Positions 33,507 to 41,132 of a DNA stretch of 64,000 nucleotides are shown here, piece after piece. This DNA comes from a virus: positions 1 through 64,000 of IMG/VR virus record IMGVR_UViG_3300007513_000004; one strand, written 5' to 3'. The translations under genes were made by a program, and so were the position numbers. Below the pieces are notes generated by a model that was not told the DNA's origin, made no database searches, and saw only the letters and a list, made by a program, of their open reading frames with translations. Position 1 is the first letter of the stretch, and the number at the start of each line of letters is the position of its first letter.

Positions 33507-33698
33507 TTATTCTCCCGCCTCTTCACTTGTTGCCAAGTCGTGCCCAATTTTGTGCAAAACTTTTACAATTGTTTCTATGGTTTCTTTATCTTCCAAGTCT
33601 AACCCTGTATACATAGCCTCTGAGTATAGAATATCCCAAACAGCTTTCTCTAAACCTTCAGAAAGGTCCACCTGTTTGCTCAACATTGGTGAGGTCAT
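33507..33698 (-). CDS. Small unknown protein
   Basis: 63 residues, helical (DKETIETIVKVLHKIGHDLA). Unknown. Confidence 0.55.
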   Translation of the reverse strand: MTSPMLSKQVDLSEGLEKAVWDILYSEAMYTGLDLEDKETIETIVKVLHKIGHDLATSEEAGE

Positions 33699-33702
33699 AA
33701 CT

Positions 33703-33957
33703 CTACCCTTCCTCTTTCCAGCGGTCAGTCTTTGAGAAAATCATTGTTGCTTCTTTCGCATCCTCACGCGCAAGTGCATCCTCTGAACGCTTACTGCCAG
33801 AAAGAGCCTTATCTTTGTGATACATGGTTCTACGAGAAGTGTTTACATCCTTTTGAGAAGCATAACGAAGGCGAGTAATCTCCCCACCATCTGATAGATA
33901 CTGCTCAACCATAGCGTTTAGTTCATCGTTAGAAATTCTTTTTGTATCGTCTGACAT
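33703..33957 (-). CDS. Small unknown protein
   Basis: 84 residues from MSDDTKRISNDELNAMVEQY; GGAG six nt upstream. Charged helical C-terminus. Unknown. Confidence 0.55.
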   Translation of the reverse strand: MSDDTKRISNDELNAMVEQYLSDGGEITRLRYASQKDVNTSRRTMYHKDKALSGSKRSEDALAREDAKEATMIFSKTDRWKEEG

Positions 33958-33991
33958 TGTATTCTCCAATATGTAATGTAAAATGTAATCA

Positions 33992-34015
33992 CCGGGGTTG
34001 AAAGGTCAACCCCGG
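33992..34015 (-). terminator. Terminator-like hairpin
   Basis: CCGGGGTTGA-AAGG-TCAACCCCGG, a 10-bp perfect stem, just past the 34025 stop on the minus strand. Confidence 0.6.
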
Positions 34016-34024
34016 CGAAGATGA

Positions 34025-34285
34025 TTAGAAGATTGAAATGGAAGGTCCGTTGCTTTTCTTTGCAGTCCTAACAGACTTCTTCTTTTCAGGCTTTTCAGTT
34101 ACAAAGTCTGACCTTGAACAGCCTCCTGCAATAGCAGACCTTTGAAGCTCACTCCAGAGAGAGACTGGAGCAACAGTGTTTGCTCCGGGGTAAAGCCCTC
34201 CGTTGCCAGATACTCCAACCCAATAGTTGCCTTTCTTTGTCTTACAGTAACGGTATTTGTTTCCGTCAAAAATAGCCTCAATCAC
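34025..34285 (-). CDS. Unknown basic protein
   Basis: 86 residues. GTG at 34285 selected because CGGAGG is six nt upstream. Middle contains KKGNYWVGVSGNGGLYPGAN; C-terminus is lysine-rich (EKPEKKKSVRTAKKSNG). Unknown. Confidence 0.6.
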   Translation of the reverse strand: MIEAIFDGNKYRYCKTKKGNYWVGVSGNGGLYPGANTVAPVSLWSELQRSAIAGGCSRSDFVTEKPEKKKSVRTAKKSNGPSISIF

Positions 34286-34331
34286 AATAAACCTCCGGTT
34301 TACCCCACGTTGAATCAAGGGGGTTCACAAT

Positions 34332-34360
34332 GAGGTATTCGATGCAAAAACCGTGCCAAA
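34332..34360 (-). promoter_or_regulatory. Promoter region with sigma-54-like overlap
   Basis: On the minus strand TTTTTGCATCGAA leads to TACCTC, matching the phage promoter layout; the same stretch reads TTGGCACGGTTTTTGCA, a good sigma-54 -24/-12 match. Drives the 34285 gene. Confidence 0.5.
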
Positions 34361-34387
34361 TAATATTTGAGGACAGTTTGTGGTATT

Positions 34388-34441
34388 TGTTAAACTTTTG
34401 CCCGGGGATTATTTGATTTCTGTTTTATCATCGACTACTTT
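34388..34441 (+). promoter_or_regulatory. Phage-type promoter with boundary motif
   Basis: TGTTAAACTTTTGCCC (34388-34403), then TTGATT -35 (34413), spacer TCTGTTTTATCATCGAC and TACTTT -10 (34436-34441). Upstream of 34530. Confidence 0.65.
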
Positions 34442-34529
34442 GTATCACAAGGGGTTGAGCCCTTGACCCGCCATCGGGAAGGTGGAGAGCAGCCTCGCTG
34501 GTGTCGGGGCAAACACAAATGGAGTTGTA

Positions 34530-34934
34530 ATGAACATTTTTGGAAATGACAACGAGAGTCCCGCCGCCATTCTTCGTCAGACGATGAGCGTCAGCCTTAC
34601 TGATGACGGTATTCCGGTGGTTTCTTTCGCCACTAACCGTGGCAAGGGTAGCGGTTCGCAGGTGATTCCGGTTGCCGAGTTTTCCGAGTACGTTTCGACG
34701 TTGGAAGACATTTTGGAGTCCGGTATCCCCGAGGATGCTGATGAGGATTTGTCGGCAGGAGAGATGGTGCGTCGTACCATTCGTCAGGATGACGGTGTTA
34801 TCTCCTTCCGCGTGCGTGGAGGAAAGGGTGCAAAGCCCGCCAAGGTCAGCACTGATAACTTCGCAGAAGTTGTCGAGCTTCTTCGGTCCACGGTCGATGC
34901 GGTTGAAGGAGCCTGTGAGTCGCTGACAAAGTAG
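34530..34934 (+). CDS. Duplicated-domain protein, copy 2
   Basis: 134 residues from MNIFGNDNESPAAILRQTMS. Same two-repeat plan as 26500-27003 (VSFATNRGKGSGSQVI and VISFRVRGGKGAKPAK) but lacks the long acidic tail. RBS GGAG. Paralogue; unknown function. Confidence 0.8.
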   Translation: MNIFGNDNESPAAILRQTMSVSLTDDGIPVVSFATNRGKGSGSQVIPVAEFSEYVSTLEDILESGIPEDADEDLSAGEMVRRTIRQDDGVISFRVRGGKGAKPAKVSTDNFAEVVELLRSTVDAVEGACESLTK

Positions 34935-34996
34935 CGTACACACGCATGCACAATGTACGCACAATGCGTGCGTGTGCGCGAAGTCCCCTCCGCGCA

Positions 34997-35034
34997 GGGT
35001 AGCGTCGTTAATAGCGGCGCTACCCACTCTTTTA
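34997..35034 (+). terminator. Rho-independent terminator
   Basis: GGGTAGCG (34997) pairs with CGCTACCC (35018) followed by ACTCTTTT. Ends the 34530 transcript. Confidence 0.7.
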
Positions 35035-35069
35035 ACCTATATGTCAAACTTTTGCCCAGAGGGCAATGG

Positions 35070-35399
35070 TTAGCCAGTCAAAAGATTGATAAAGATATAA
35101 TAATGAAAGATACTTACGGCGAAATAGGCAACAAGTAAAATTCCAATACCCAATTGAGATAACCTGTTGTAAAGAAATTTATTTAATAAATAAATACTTG
35201 GCAAAGATAAAGTTAACTTTGTTATAACAAAGTTAAGCAATGACTTTTCAATTGGGCCGGACAAAACCGGATTAAGTTCTGGAATGTCATAACATGCAAA
35301 CCACACGATAGTCGCAATTAAATCAAACAACACCAGCATCAAAAGTAATTTGGTATGCCGTTGTTTAAAAAAACTTACATATCGCGCATTAGGTGTCAT
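35070..35399 (-). CDS. DUF5658-like membrane protein
   Basis: 109 residues, three to four hydrophobic helices. LLLMLVLFDLIATIVWF and IPELNPVLSGPIE match the pattern of DUF5658-like small membrane proteins (Glu-Leu-Asn-Pro). Unknown role. Confidence 0.65.
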   Translation of the reverse strand: MTPNARYVSFFKQRHTKLLLMLVLFDLIATIVWFACYDIPELNPVLSGPIEKSLLNFVITKLTLSLPSIYLLNKFLYNRLSQLGIGILLVAYFAVSIFHYYIFINLLTG

Positions 35400-35426
35400 A
35401 TCACATTACTACCGTTAACTATCCAT

Positions 35427-35528
35427 TTATTCAAACATGTTCCAAACTTCATAAGCCAAACATGTGCCAGCAAGAATCCATAGTGACGATAAAACGCCAG
35501 AGCCAGCAATAATCAATAATGAGTCCAT
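35427..35528 (-). CDS. Tiny membrane protein (33 aa)
   Basis: MDSLLIIAGSGVLSSLWILA then a short tail; AAGGAGG five nt upstream and a promoter at 35570. Real despite its length. Confidence 0.55.
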   Translation of the reverse strand: MDSLLIIAGSGVLSSLWILAGTCLAYEVWNMFE

Positions 35529-35569
35529 CAAAACCTCCTTCGTCAAGGGCAGTCGTCGCCCTCTAACCC

Positions 35570-35598
35570 TATGTAGTCGGTGTAAATTTCTTGACAAA
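35570..35598 (-). promoter_or_regulatory. Phage-type promoter
   Basis: Minus strand TTTACACCGAC leads to TACATA -10 (35575-35570); upstream the boundary motif at about 35627. Drives the 33-aa gene. Confidence 0.45.
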
Positions 35599-35660
35599 AA
35601 ACTTGTAATTACTTTACAAATTGATTTGTAAAACTTTTGCCCAGAACTGGACATTAAAAA

Positions 35661-35689
35661 TCGAATTCTATTTTATCATCGGCTATTTT
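35661..35689 (+). promoter_or_regulatory. Phage-type promoter
   Basis: TCGAAT -35, spacer with TTTTATCATCGGC, TATTTT -10 (35684). Directly upstream of a noncoding transcript candidate. Confidence 0.55.
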
Positions 35690-35694
35690 AGAGT

Positions 35695-35866
35695 GAAGGA
35701 AAAACGAAGGCAATGCAAAGAGGCAACCAGAATGGCCGTCACGAATCATATCTGATATCCAATTAGTGTTAGAATAGATATATTCAAAGAGCGGGCTGTC
35801 AAGCGGTTACTTTACCGAAAGCGGCGCTACTGTTTAGTCCTTGAGTACCGGGGAAACTCGGTACTC
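35695..35866 (+). ncRNA. Candidate small RNA (about 170 nt)
   Basis: Bounded by a phage-type promoter at 35661-35689 and the terminator hairpin GAGTACCG-N8-CGGTACTC at 35843-35866. Only a 17-codon reading frame lies inside. Likely an untranslated RNA. Confidence 0.45.
35843..35866 (+). terminator. Rho-independent-type hairpin
   Basis: Perfect 8-bp stem with a GGGAAACT loop, followed by ATTTATCTTT. Confidence 0.6.
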
Positions 35867-35899
35867 ATTTATCTTTATTGTAAATTTTTTGCCCGAAGG

Positions 35900-35940
35900 G
35901 AAAACCCCGAAGGCACCTAGTACCTTCGGGGTTGAGTTTA
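35900..35940. terminator. Second terminator-like hairpin
   Basis: CCCCGAAGG (35905) pairs with CCTTCGGGG (35923), flanked by AAAA and TTGAGTTTA; may stop minus-strand transcripts from the GP88-like gene. Confidence 0.5.
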
Positions 35941-36047
35941 ATGCCATTGGCATGACCCGCTCACGGGTGAATTATCGGAATGTTTCTGTTTCCAGCCGCT
36001 TGACCCGTTGCAACGGCGCGGCATCTTGTTTATAGTAACCTCCTCGA

Positions 36048-36680
36048 TTAGTGTTTGTGATAGTCGACGTTTGATACCTTGGGGTTCCAACAAGCCCGGC
36101 ACGATCCGCACTTGCCGTCTTGCTTAAGAGCGGGGCAACCATGGCCCATACCCGCATCAATCGTACTCGTAGGCAGGTCGGTGCGCGGCGGCTTGCCACC
36201 TATCATCGTAGCCGATAGCCGGATGACAAGGTTAACGGGCCATGCTGCTACCCGTGCGAACGCTTCCCGGATCATCTTACCTTCACGAGACGGTGCCCAG
36301 AACTCTGCCCATGGTAGGCGTTCGGCTACCTCTACCCACATCAGAACATGATCGACGCTCTGAAAGTCACCGCTATCATGGATACGGAAGTATGGATCGT
36401 CCGGGTTAGTGTAGTGACCGATTAGCTTAACCATACCATCGGTCCATAGTGGATGGGTCAAAGCCTGATAGCGGCGCTCGTGCCCTAACTTGACGTTCGG
36501 GTACATGTAGTTATTTTTCATGGCGTAGCAGTTGCTACAACTTGATCCCTCTATCCCGGCAAGGATACTGCCCAGGATACAGCGTGTTGCACTTAGTGCG
36601 GTGCTGAACCCTGGCATCTTGCTCGGCTTACCTAATCCGCTACGATGCCCGGTTATCTCTTTCGCTTGTTTTAGATTCAT
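36048..36680 (-). CDS. GP88-like phage protein
   Basis: 210 residues from MNLKQAKEITGHRSGLGKPS; SKMPGFSTALSATRCILG and SCSNCYAMKNNYMYPNV match the phage gene product 88 family with a CxxC motif, then PYFRIHDSGDFQSVDH. C-terminal Cys cluster (CPALKQDGKCGSCRAC). Suggests a metal-cluster protein, but function is unestablished. RBS GAAGGGA. Confidence 0.8.
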   Translation of the reverse strand: MNLKQAKEITGHRSGLGKPSKMPGFSTALSATRCILGSILAGIEGSSCSNCYAMKNNYMYPNVKLGHERRYQALTHPLWTDGMVKLIGHYTNPDDPYFRIHDSGDFQSVDHVLMWVEVAERLPWAEFWAPSREGKMIREAFARVAAWPVNLVIRLSATMIGGKPPRTDLPTSTIDAGMGHGCPALKQDGKCGSCRACWNPKVSNVDYHKH

Positions 36681-36739
36681 TGTGTTCCCTTCAATGATTT
36701 GATTTGGTATTGTCAGTATTACCGCCACGTCATCTACTG

Positions 36740-37505
36740 TCTACAAGTTTTTCAAAAAAGTTTATAATCCCGCTCGGCGCACCCGTCTGGCCCGGTTTAC
36801 ACCGTCGCCCCGTTGATACCGTAGCGGTACTGAATAATATCGGACCCTGCATATTGGGTGAGCATATAATGAAAGGGGTGAGCATTAGCACGTCTGCCCA
36901 CTTACCTGTGACCACCAAACATATTTATATATGTATGATGTACGCACACGGGTGAGTAACACCCTGCACAGGCTTTCTCCCTGTTCTTGTCCTTTGGAGA
37001 CGCTGAACAGCAAGCAATACTTCTGACCGACATTCTGTGCTCAAGTTGGTAAGCTGTACACTTCCCCCGCTTGTTACACGTTATCATTCAACCTCATGGT
37101 AAGGTATCCTAATAACCCCTTTCGGGACGACAAAATCGTTGCCGACTTTGCCAGAGAGACTTCTGCCTTCAGAAGTTAAGTTCTATCAGATTTCTCCGAT
37201 TTACCATGACTCTTTAGTCAGTGCCCTTATCCCGTTTCCACGATGAACCTACAAGTCCGCAGATACCCTCGGCTGCACTTCCACAGTAGTATGTGGACTC
37301 ATGCCTTAGATTACTGAATGATATTCAAGGCCACTACACCTCTTAACTCATTCCCCCTCACAGCCAAGCGGCAGGTCCATATGAATAGCACCCTTCTTGG
37401 GCGGGGTTCTCTCTATCTCCGAAGAGTGCAGGAGCCGGTAACTCCACCTGCATTTAAAGACCCAAGAACGGGGGTCAGTTTAAGTTTTCAAAGAACTTTC
37501 GCTCT
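36740..37505 (-). ncRNA. Large structured noncoding RNA candidate (GOLLD/ROOL-like class)
   Basis: About 765 nt without a plausible gene, starting just after a phage promoter at 37511-37539 and running on the minus strand. Contains many perfect hairpins: ACTTCTG-CCTT-CAGAAGT (37159-37176), TGACT-CTTT-AGTCA (37207-37220), TCCACA-GTAGTA-TGTGGA (near 37271) and a GNRA-type CCCGAAAGGG on the RNA strand near 37120. Size and phage setting fit ornate large RNAs such as GOLLD or ROOL, but I cannot run a covariance search. Confidence 0.6.
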
Positions 37506-37510
37506 GTCAT

Positions 37511-37539
37511 AACATAGTTGATGTTAAAACAGAATCCAA
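37511..37539 (-). promoter_or_regulatory. Promoter of the large noncoding RNA
   Basis: Minus strand TTGGAT -35, spacer TCTGTTTTAACATCAAC (17), TATGTT -10; best match to the module consensus. Confidence 0.65.
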
Positions 37540-37587
37540 AAATTTTCGGGGAAAAGATTTACATAAATGTAAAAGTTTTGCCCCGAT

Positions 37588-37620
37588 GAGTTTATCATAC
37601 GCGTCTGCGCAGATAAACTC
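37588..37620 (-). terminator. Hairpin downstream of 37631 gene
   Basis: GAGTTTATC (37588) and GATAAACTC (37612) form a 9-bp stem just after the 37631 stop. Confidence 0.5.
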
Positions 37621-37630
37621 AAAGGGAATT

Positions 37631-37825
37631 TTAGAGGTTTTTCCAACTCCAAGGTTCGCCGTCCAGCTTTCGCTGAAGTCGAATTCTGAAGCCCAAAGCC
37701 TTATGCCCCGTCAACGGAGTCAATAACTCAATGGCATACTTGACCTCGTCCTCGGTTGCTTTTCGCAAAAGAGCATCGCGGGCAAAGCCATAAACGAATT
37801 TCCGGTGTTCTGGATTGTCAGGCAT
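37631..37825 (-). CDS. Small unknown protein
   Basis: 64 residues, basic; RBS GAGG eight nt upstream. ARDALLRKATEDEVKYAIEL is helical. Unknown. Confidence 0.55.
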   Translation of the reverse strand: MPDNPEHRKFVYGFARDALLRKATEDEVKYAIELLTPLTGHKALGFRIRLQRKLDGEPWSWKNL

Positions 37826-37887
37826 GTGTGTGTCCTCAAGTTAGGTGGCGAGGGCAGCGGGCGGAAAGTCCACCCGCCGCCTTTGTC

Positions 37888-38328
37888 TTACTCTTCGTCG
37901 GGAGAGCCGCCAGCAAGCTGACTACCCGCGTTCTCGACAGCATCAAGAGTGCTGCGGAGAAGTCCCACGACCTCTGCAAATTCACCGACTGGCATCTTGG
38001 CTGGCTTGGCACCCTTACCGGAACGAACCCGGAAGGAAATCACACCTTCGTCAGACTTGATAGTTCGGCGCACCGTTTCAGCGGCAGAAAGCAACTCTTG
38101 CTCGGCAGTCTCGGGGATGCCATTATCAACGTAGCTTTCCAATGTTTCAACGTAATCCCGATATTCCTCAACAGGAAGAATCTGGGCACCTGAACCCTTG
38201 CCGCGATTCGTGGCAAAGCTGACGACCGCTTGGCCGTCGTCGTCCAGAGAAACAGCCATTGTCTGACGAATCGTCTGGGCCGGAGACTCATTGTGCTCCG
38301 ATGCAAAAATGTTAGTTTTGTCGCTCAT
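37888..38328 (-). CDS. Duplicated-domain protein, copy 3
   Basis: 146 residues; TIRQTMAVSLDDDGQAVVSF and VISFRVRSGKGAKPAKMPV reproduce the two-repeat plan of the 26.5- and 34.5-kb proteins. GGAG seven nt upstream. Paralogous to both. Confidence 0.8.
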   Translation of the reverse strand: MSDKTNIFASEHNESPAQTIRQTMAVSLDDDGQAVVSFATNRGKGSGAQILPVEEYRDYVETLESYVDNGIPETAEQELLSAAETVRRTIKSDEGVISFRVRSGKGAKPAKMPVGEFAEVVGLLRSTLDAVENAGSQLAGGSPDEE

Positions 38329-38384
38329 TTATTCTACTCCATGCGGCATTTTTGGTTGATAGCTATATTGCTCGCCGCTACTGC

Positions 38385-38413
38385 GATATAGCCGATGCTA
38401 AAATGAAAATCGA
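38385..38413 (-). promoter_or_regulatory. Phage-type promoter (proximal)
   Basis: Minus strand TCGATT -35, TTTTAGCATCGGC spacer core, TATATC -10; 60 nt before 38328. Confidence 0.5.
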
Positions 38414-38451
38414 AAATCTCTATCTCTTTCTCTTTCTTCTCTCTCTGCTAC

Positions 38452-38480
38452 AAAGTAGTTGATGTTAAAATCAAATTGAA
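38452..38480 (-). promoter_or_regulatory. Phage-type promoter (distal)
   Basis: Minus strand TTCAAT -35, spacer TTTTAACATCAAC, TACTTT -10. Boundary motif TGTCAATCTTTTGCCC at 38492 lies between this and the plus-strand promoter at 38517. Confidence 0.55.
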
Positions 38481-38516
38481 AAATTGCCAAATGTCAATCT
38501 TTTGCCCCGTCTGTTT

Positions 38517-38545
38517 TTGAATTCTGTTTTATCATCAGATACATA
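38517..38545 (+). promoter_or_regulatory. Phage-type promoter
   Basis: TTGAAT -35, spacer TCTGTTTTATCATCAGA, TACATA -10. Upstream of 38568. Confidence 0.6.
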
Positions 38546-38567
38546 GAAACATAAGGAGTAAAGCAAT

Positions 38568-38810
38568 ATGTTCATCACAAAAACTTCAATGATTTCTGGC
38601 AGAACCAATACTCTTTGGGTTGAAGGCTTGACCCAGGATATGCTAAAGGCATGGGAAAACGGAGCCTTGATTCAAGACGCCTTGGCAGGAATTCCGCAGG
38701 AATTGCGAGAATTCGTAATGACTGGTGTCTCCCCTGACGAATGGAATAGAACATTCCCGGAAGAGGAAGAAGAGGAATGGGACGAAGATGATAAGAGCCT
38801 TCAGAACTAG
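38568..38810 (+). CDS. Small acidic unknown protein
   Basis: 80 residues with a glutamate/aspartate-rich end (PEEEEEEWDEDD). RBS AAGGAG. Unknown. Confidence 0.65.
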   Translation: MFITKTSMISGRTNTLWVEGLTQDMLKAWENGALIQDALAGIPQELREFVMTGVSPDEWNRTFPEEEEEEWDEDDKSLQN

Positions 38811-38873
38811 TAAAAGTTTTGCCCAGTGTAGGTTTGCTTCCTGATAAGAAAATATACCGAGAGGGCTGAAAAT

Positions 38874-38902
38874 TTCAACTTTATTTTAGCATCAAATACA
38901 TT
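38874..38902 (+). promoter_or_regulatory. Phage-type promoter
   Basis: TTCAAC -35, spacer with TTTTAGCATCAAA, TACATT -10. Upstream of 38920. Confidence 0.55.
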
Positions 38903-38919
38903 TAGACAGGAGAAAAGAA

Positions 38920-39249
38920 ATGGGACTTGACCAATATGGATTTGCCAGAAAAGGCGAAGAACAACTTGATATCGCCTACTGGAGAAAGCATGCCAACCTC
39001 GAAGGCTGGATGGCACGCCTTTATGTTGAAAGAGGTGGGGTAGAGGAAGAGTTCAACTGTACCGAACTACGACTTTTTGCAGATGACCTTTTAGCGTTGG
39101 AACATCAATATCAAAATCTCACCCTTGCTTCTGGCTTCTTTTGGGGAGTCTCGGAAGAGGAAGACGATGCGACGACCAGAGCATTTATTGAAGATGCTAA
39201 ATCGTTGATGGCCGATGGATACGAAATCATTTACACCTCATGGTGGTAG
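38920..39249 (+). CDS. Conserved phage protein (MGLDQY family)
   Basis: 109 residues. MGLDQYGFARKGEEQLDIAY and WRKHANLEGWMARLY follow a conserved phage protein pattern (MGLDxY ... AYWRKHxxLxGWM). Unknown function. RBS AGGAG. Confidence 0.75.
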   Translation: MGLDQYGFARKGEEQLDIAYWRKHANLEGWMARLYVERGGVEEEFNCTELRLFADDLLALEHQYQNLTLASGFFWGVSEEEDDATTRAFIEDAKSLMADGYEIIYTSWW

Positions 39250-39258
39250 GAGAATAAA

Positions 39259-39450
39259 ATGGCAAGAGGAATCAACAGGGGCCATCAACGGCGAAGCGAA
39301 ATTGCAGAACGAGTAAAAGTTCTCGCAGAGGAAAGGGCCACGCGCACACCTGCGCAACAACTGGCCTTGCTGGATAAGCGGTTGGGCAAGGACACAGGCG
39401 CACGCAAGGAGCGTGCCAAGTTGACCGCCGAAATAGAATCTAAAAAGTAA
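39259..39450 (+). CDS. Small basic protein
   Basis: 63 residues, strongly basic (RGINRGHQRRSEIAERVK). Ideal RBS AGGAG. May bind nucleic acid. Unknown. Confidence 0.6.
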   Translation: MARGINRGHQRRSEIAERVKVLAEERATRTPAQQLALLDKRLGKDTGARKERAKLTAEIESKK

Positions 39451-39470
39451 ATCTTTTGCCCGGAGCCAGA

Positions 39471-39686
39471 ATGAACATCGAGATTTGTGTCGTGGACGTA
39501 GACGCGGCTTGTTATAATTCGCAAGCCTTGTGTGCTGCCGAGGCACAATTCCCCGGTGGGGCATGGAAGGCTTTTGGTCACCAAGAGGGTACGCCAGCAG
39601 AAAGCACAATTGTGCGTACGCATAGAATTTCGCTCGCTTATGGTCTGCCGAGCTGGGCCTATTGCTACTGGCGGGAGGTAGTTTAA
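39471..39686 (+). CDS. Small unknown protein
   Basis: 71 residues from MNIEICVVDVDAACYNSQAL. Its RBS (CGGAG) is part of the CTTTTGCCCGGAG boundary motif, so the motif sits directly on the ribosome-binding site. Unknown. Confidence 0.6.
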   Translation: MNIEICVVDVDAACYNSQALCAAEAQFPGGAWKAFGHQEGTPAESTIVRTHRISLAYGLPSWAYCYWREVV

Positions 39687-39754
39687 AATTAAAGTTCAGG
39701 CCCAGGAATAATTTAATTTACTTTATTCAATATGTAAAGTTTTTGCACAAGTGC

Positions 39755-39859
39755 TTATGAATACATAATAATAATGAATATCATAAATAAAGCAATAGAA
39801 GAAAAAGCACCAGTTGCAATTATTACATTACACCATCTGATGAATCTATGTATACTCAT
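39755..39859 (-). CDS. Tiny membrane protein (34 aa)
   Basis: MSIHRFIRWCNVIIATGAFS then a hydrophobic end; start overlaps the upstream stop. One membrane helix. Confidence 0.45.
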   Translation of the reverse strand: MSIHRFIRWCNVIIATGAFSSIALFMIFIIIMYS

Positions 39860-40133
39860 TTTCCTGCATCCTAATTTCAGCCATCGGCAGCCACCCGCTC
39901 CATGATTCTTTTTCACCTGGTCGTCCCCACCGAGATAAAGATACATTCTCTTCAAGCGAACGTACGCGTATCCACTTTGCACCACGAGTACAGAACGATG
40001 GTACGGTAGGCTCCTGCAGGATGATAAATCCCGAGCTCCCGTGCTCATGGATTTTATTCCTTGTACGTTGTGATACCTTCTTCCGATCTTGAATCGGAAA
40101 GATATTTATATGGTCGCCTATTTGAAATTCCAT
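39846..40133 (-). CDS. Unknown protein
   Basis: 95 residues from MEFQIGDHINIFPIQDRKKV; beta-rich with basic patches. Unknown. Confidence 0.55.
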   Translation of the reverse strand: MEFQIGDHINIFPIQDRKKVSQRTRNKIHEHGSSGFIILQEPTVPSFCTRGAKWIRVRSLEENVSLSRWGRPGEKESWSGWLPMAEIRMQENEYT

Positions 40134-40196
40134 CAATCACTCGAATCTGTGCTCATTATATTACCACATTCTGCACATTCGCGTATACAAGTTTCA

Positions 40197-40568
40197 TCAT
40201 GCCGGACCACCTTCCGAGCGTCCCTCGATAGGTTGCCGCTCCATCTGAATATCTCCAGAGCAGAGTCCGATGCAAACCTCCAGCATATTCATCCCGAGAG
40301 ATTCTGTATCAACCGGGATGCCCCAATTGCATTCCCGGTCTGGAATCCTCTCAACGAAGATGCCGCTATACTCAACGTTTCCCAAGATGGTAAATGTCGA
40401 CTCATGGCACTTTGGCACCGTAACGGTAACTCGCTCGCCGGATTCATCTTCCTTATCATAAGTAAGGCCGATTCGGGTCATTTGAAGTCTTGACTTTTTA
40501 AAGCCGAGCCTTTTCATGCGGCCAAAAAACTGTCGCCGTGTCATCGGTTTACCTGGGAGTGTTAGCAT
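40197..40568 (-). CDS. Unknown protein
   Basis: 123 residues from MLTLPGKPMTRRQFFGRMKR; basic helical N-terminus. AAAGGA eight nt upstream. Unknown. Confidence 0.6.
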   Translation of the reverse strand: MLTLPGKPMTRRQFFGRMKRLGFKKSRLQMTRIGLTYDKEDESGERVTVTVPKCHESTFTILGNVEYSGIFVERIPDRECNWGIPVDTESLGMNMLEVCIGLCSGDIQMERQPIEGRSEGGPA

Positions 40569-40689
40569 TTTTCTTTTCCTTTCGTTCAAATTCACGTTCA
40601 AATTCACGCTTGCGACGTTCTTTGATTTGAGCAAGCAGATGCTCCTGCCTGCTCCGGTCTGGCGCGTATACCACTCTAATTCCCCACAT
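40549..40689 (-). CDS. Small charged protein (46 aa)
   Basis: MWGIRVVYAPDRSRQEHLLA followed by a basic/acidic helix containing a 12-bp tandem repeat that encodes EFEREFER. Ideal RBS GGAGG. Overlaps the next gene. Confidence 0.55.
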   Translation of the reverse strand: MWGIRVVYAPDRSRQEHLLAQIKERRKREFEREFERKEKKNANTPR

Positions 40690-40713
40690 TTCCTGCCTCC
40701 ATGCTTACATATG

Positions 40714-40742
40714 AATGTAAGTGATGATAAAATGAAAATCAA
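40714..40742 (-). promoter_or_regulatory. Phage-type promoter
   Basis: Minus strand TTGATT -35, spacer with TTTTATCATCACT, TACATT -10. Drives 40689. Confidence 0.6.
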
Positions 40743-40792
40743 AAATATATGTCAATTTATTGCCCGGAGGGCGGCTATAAGGAAAGCCAGAT

Positions 40793-41122
40793 TCATCGCC
40801 TAATCCTTTTTCGATGTTGAAGCCAAGAAATTCCTTCTTCATCGCAAATATACCTATATGTAGTCTTGGTATAAACCTGTCCAACCTTTATCTTTCCATC
40901 AACATGGTTGCGCCTGCAAGTATGTGTTGATGAGCAAACGAATCGTACCCAGTTGCCATCTTCCCATTCATATCCAGATTCTTGAAGCCAAGGCCTGCTG
41001 GACTCCGCAATAGCACCTTCGTCACAATCACACCCGCCCTCGCTCATGTGATACCGAGTACCACAATAACCACAGTTGGTATAATAGCATCCCCAATCGT
41101 CTGGCACATTATCATAAGACAT
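40793..41122 (-). CDS. Cysteine-rich unknown protein
   Basis: 109 residues from MSYDNVPDDWGCYYTNCGYC; clusters NCGYCG and EGGCDCDEG suggest zinc binding; CSSTHTCRRNHVDGK is basic. AGGAG seven nt upstream. Unknown. Confidence 0.6.
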   Translation of the reverse strand: MSYDNVPDDWGCYYTNCGYCGTRYHMSEGGCDCDEGAIAESSRPWLQESGYEWEDGNWVRFVCSSTHTCRRNHVDGKIKVGQVYTKTTYRYICDEEGISWLQHRKRIRR

Positions 41123-41132
41123 CTTTACTCTC

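Noticed and set aside
34332-34360. Genuine sigma-54 promoter as sole explanation
   Set aside because: The same bases also fit the phage promoter module; without data the sigma-54 reading is only a possibility.
36940-37040. ACGGGTGAGTAAC similarity to a 16S rRNA segment
   Set aside because: A short match only; no other rRNA signature nearby, and it lies inside the large RNA candidate.
39755-40048. 97-codon minus-strand frame
   Set aside because: Overlaps a better-supported gene at 39846-40133; only its last 34 codons have a credible start and composition.
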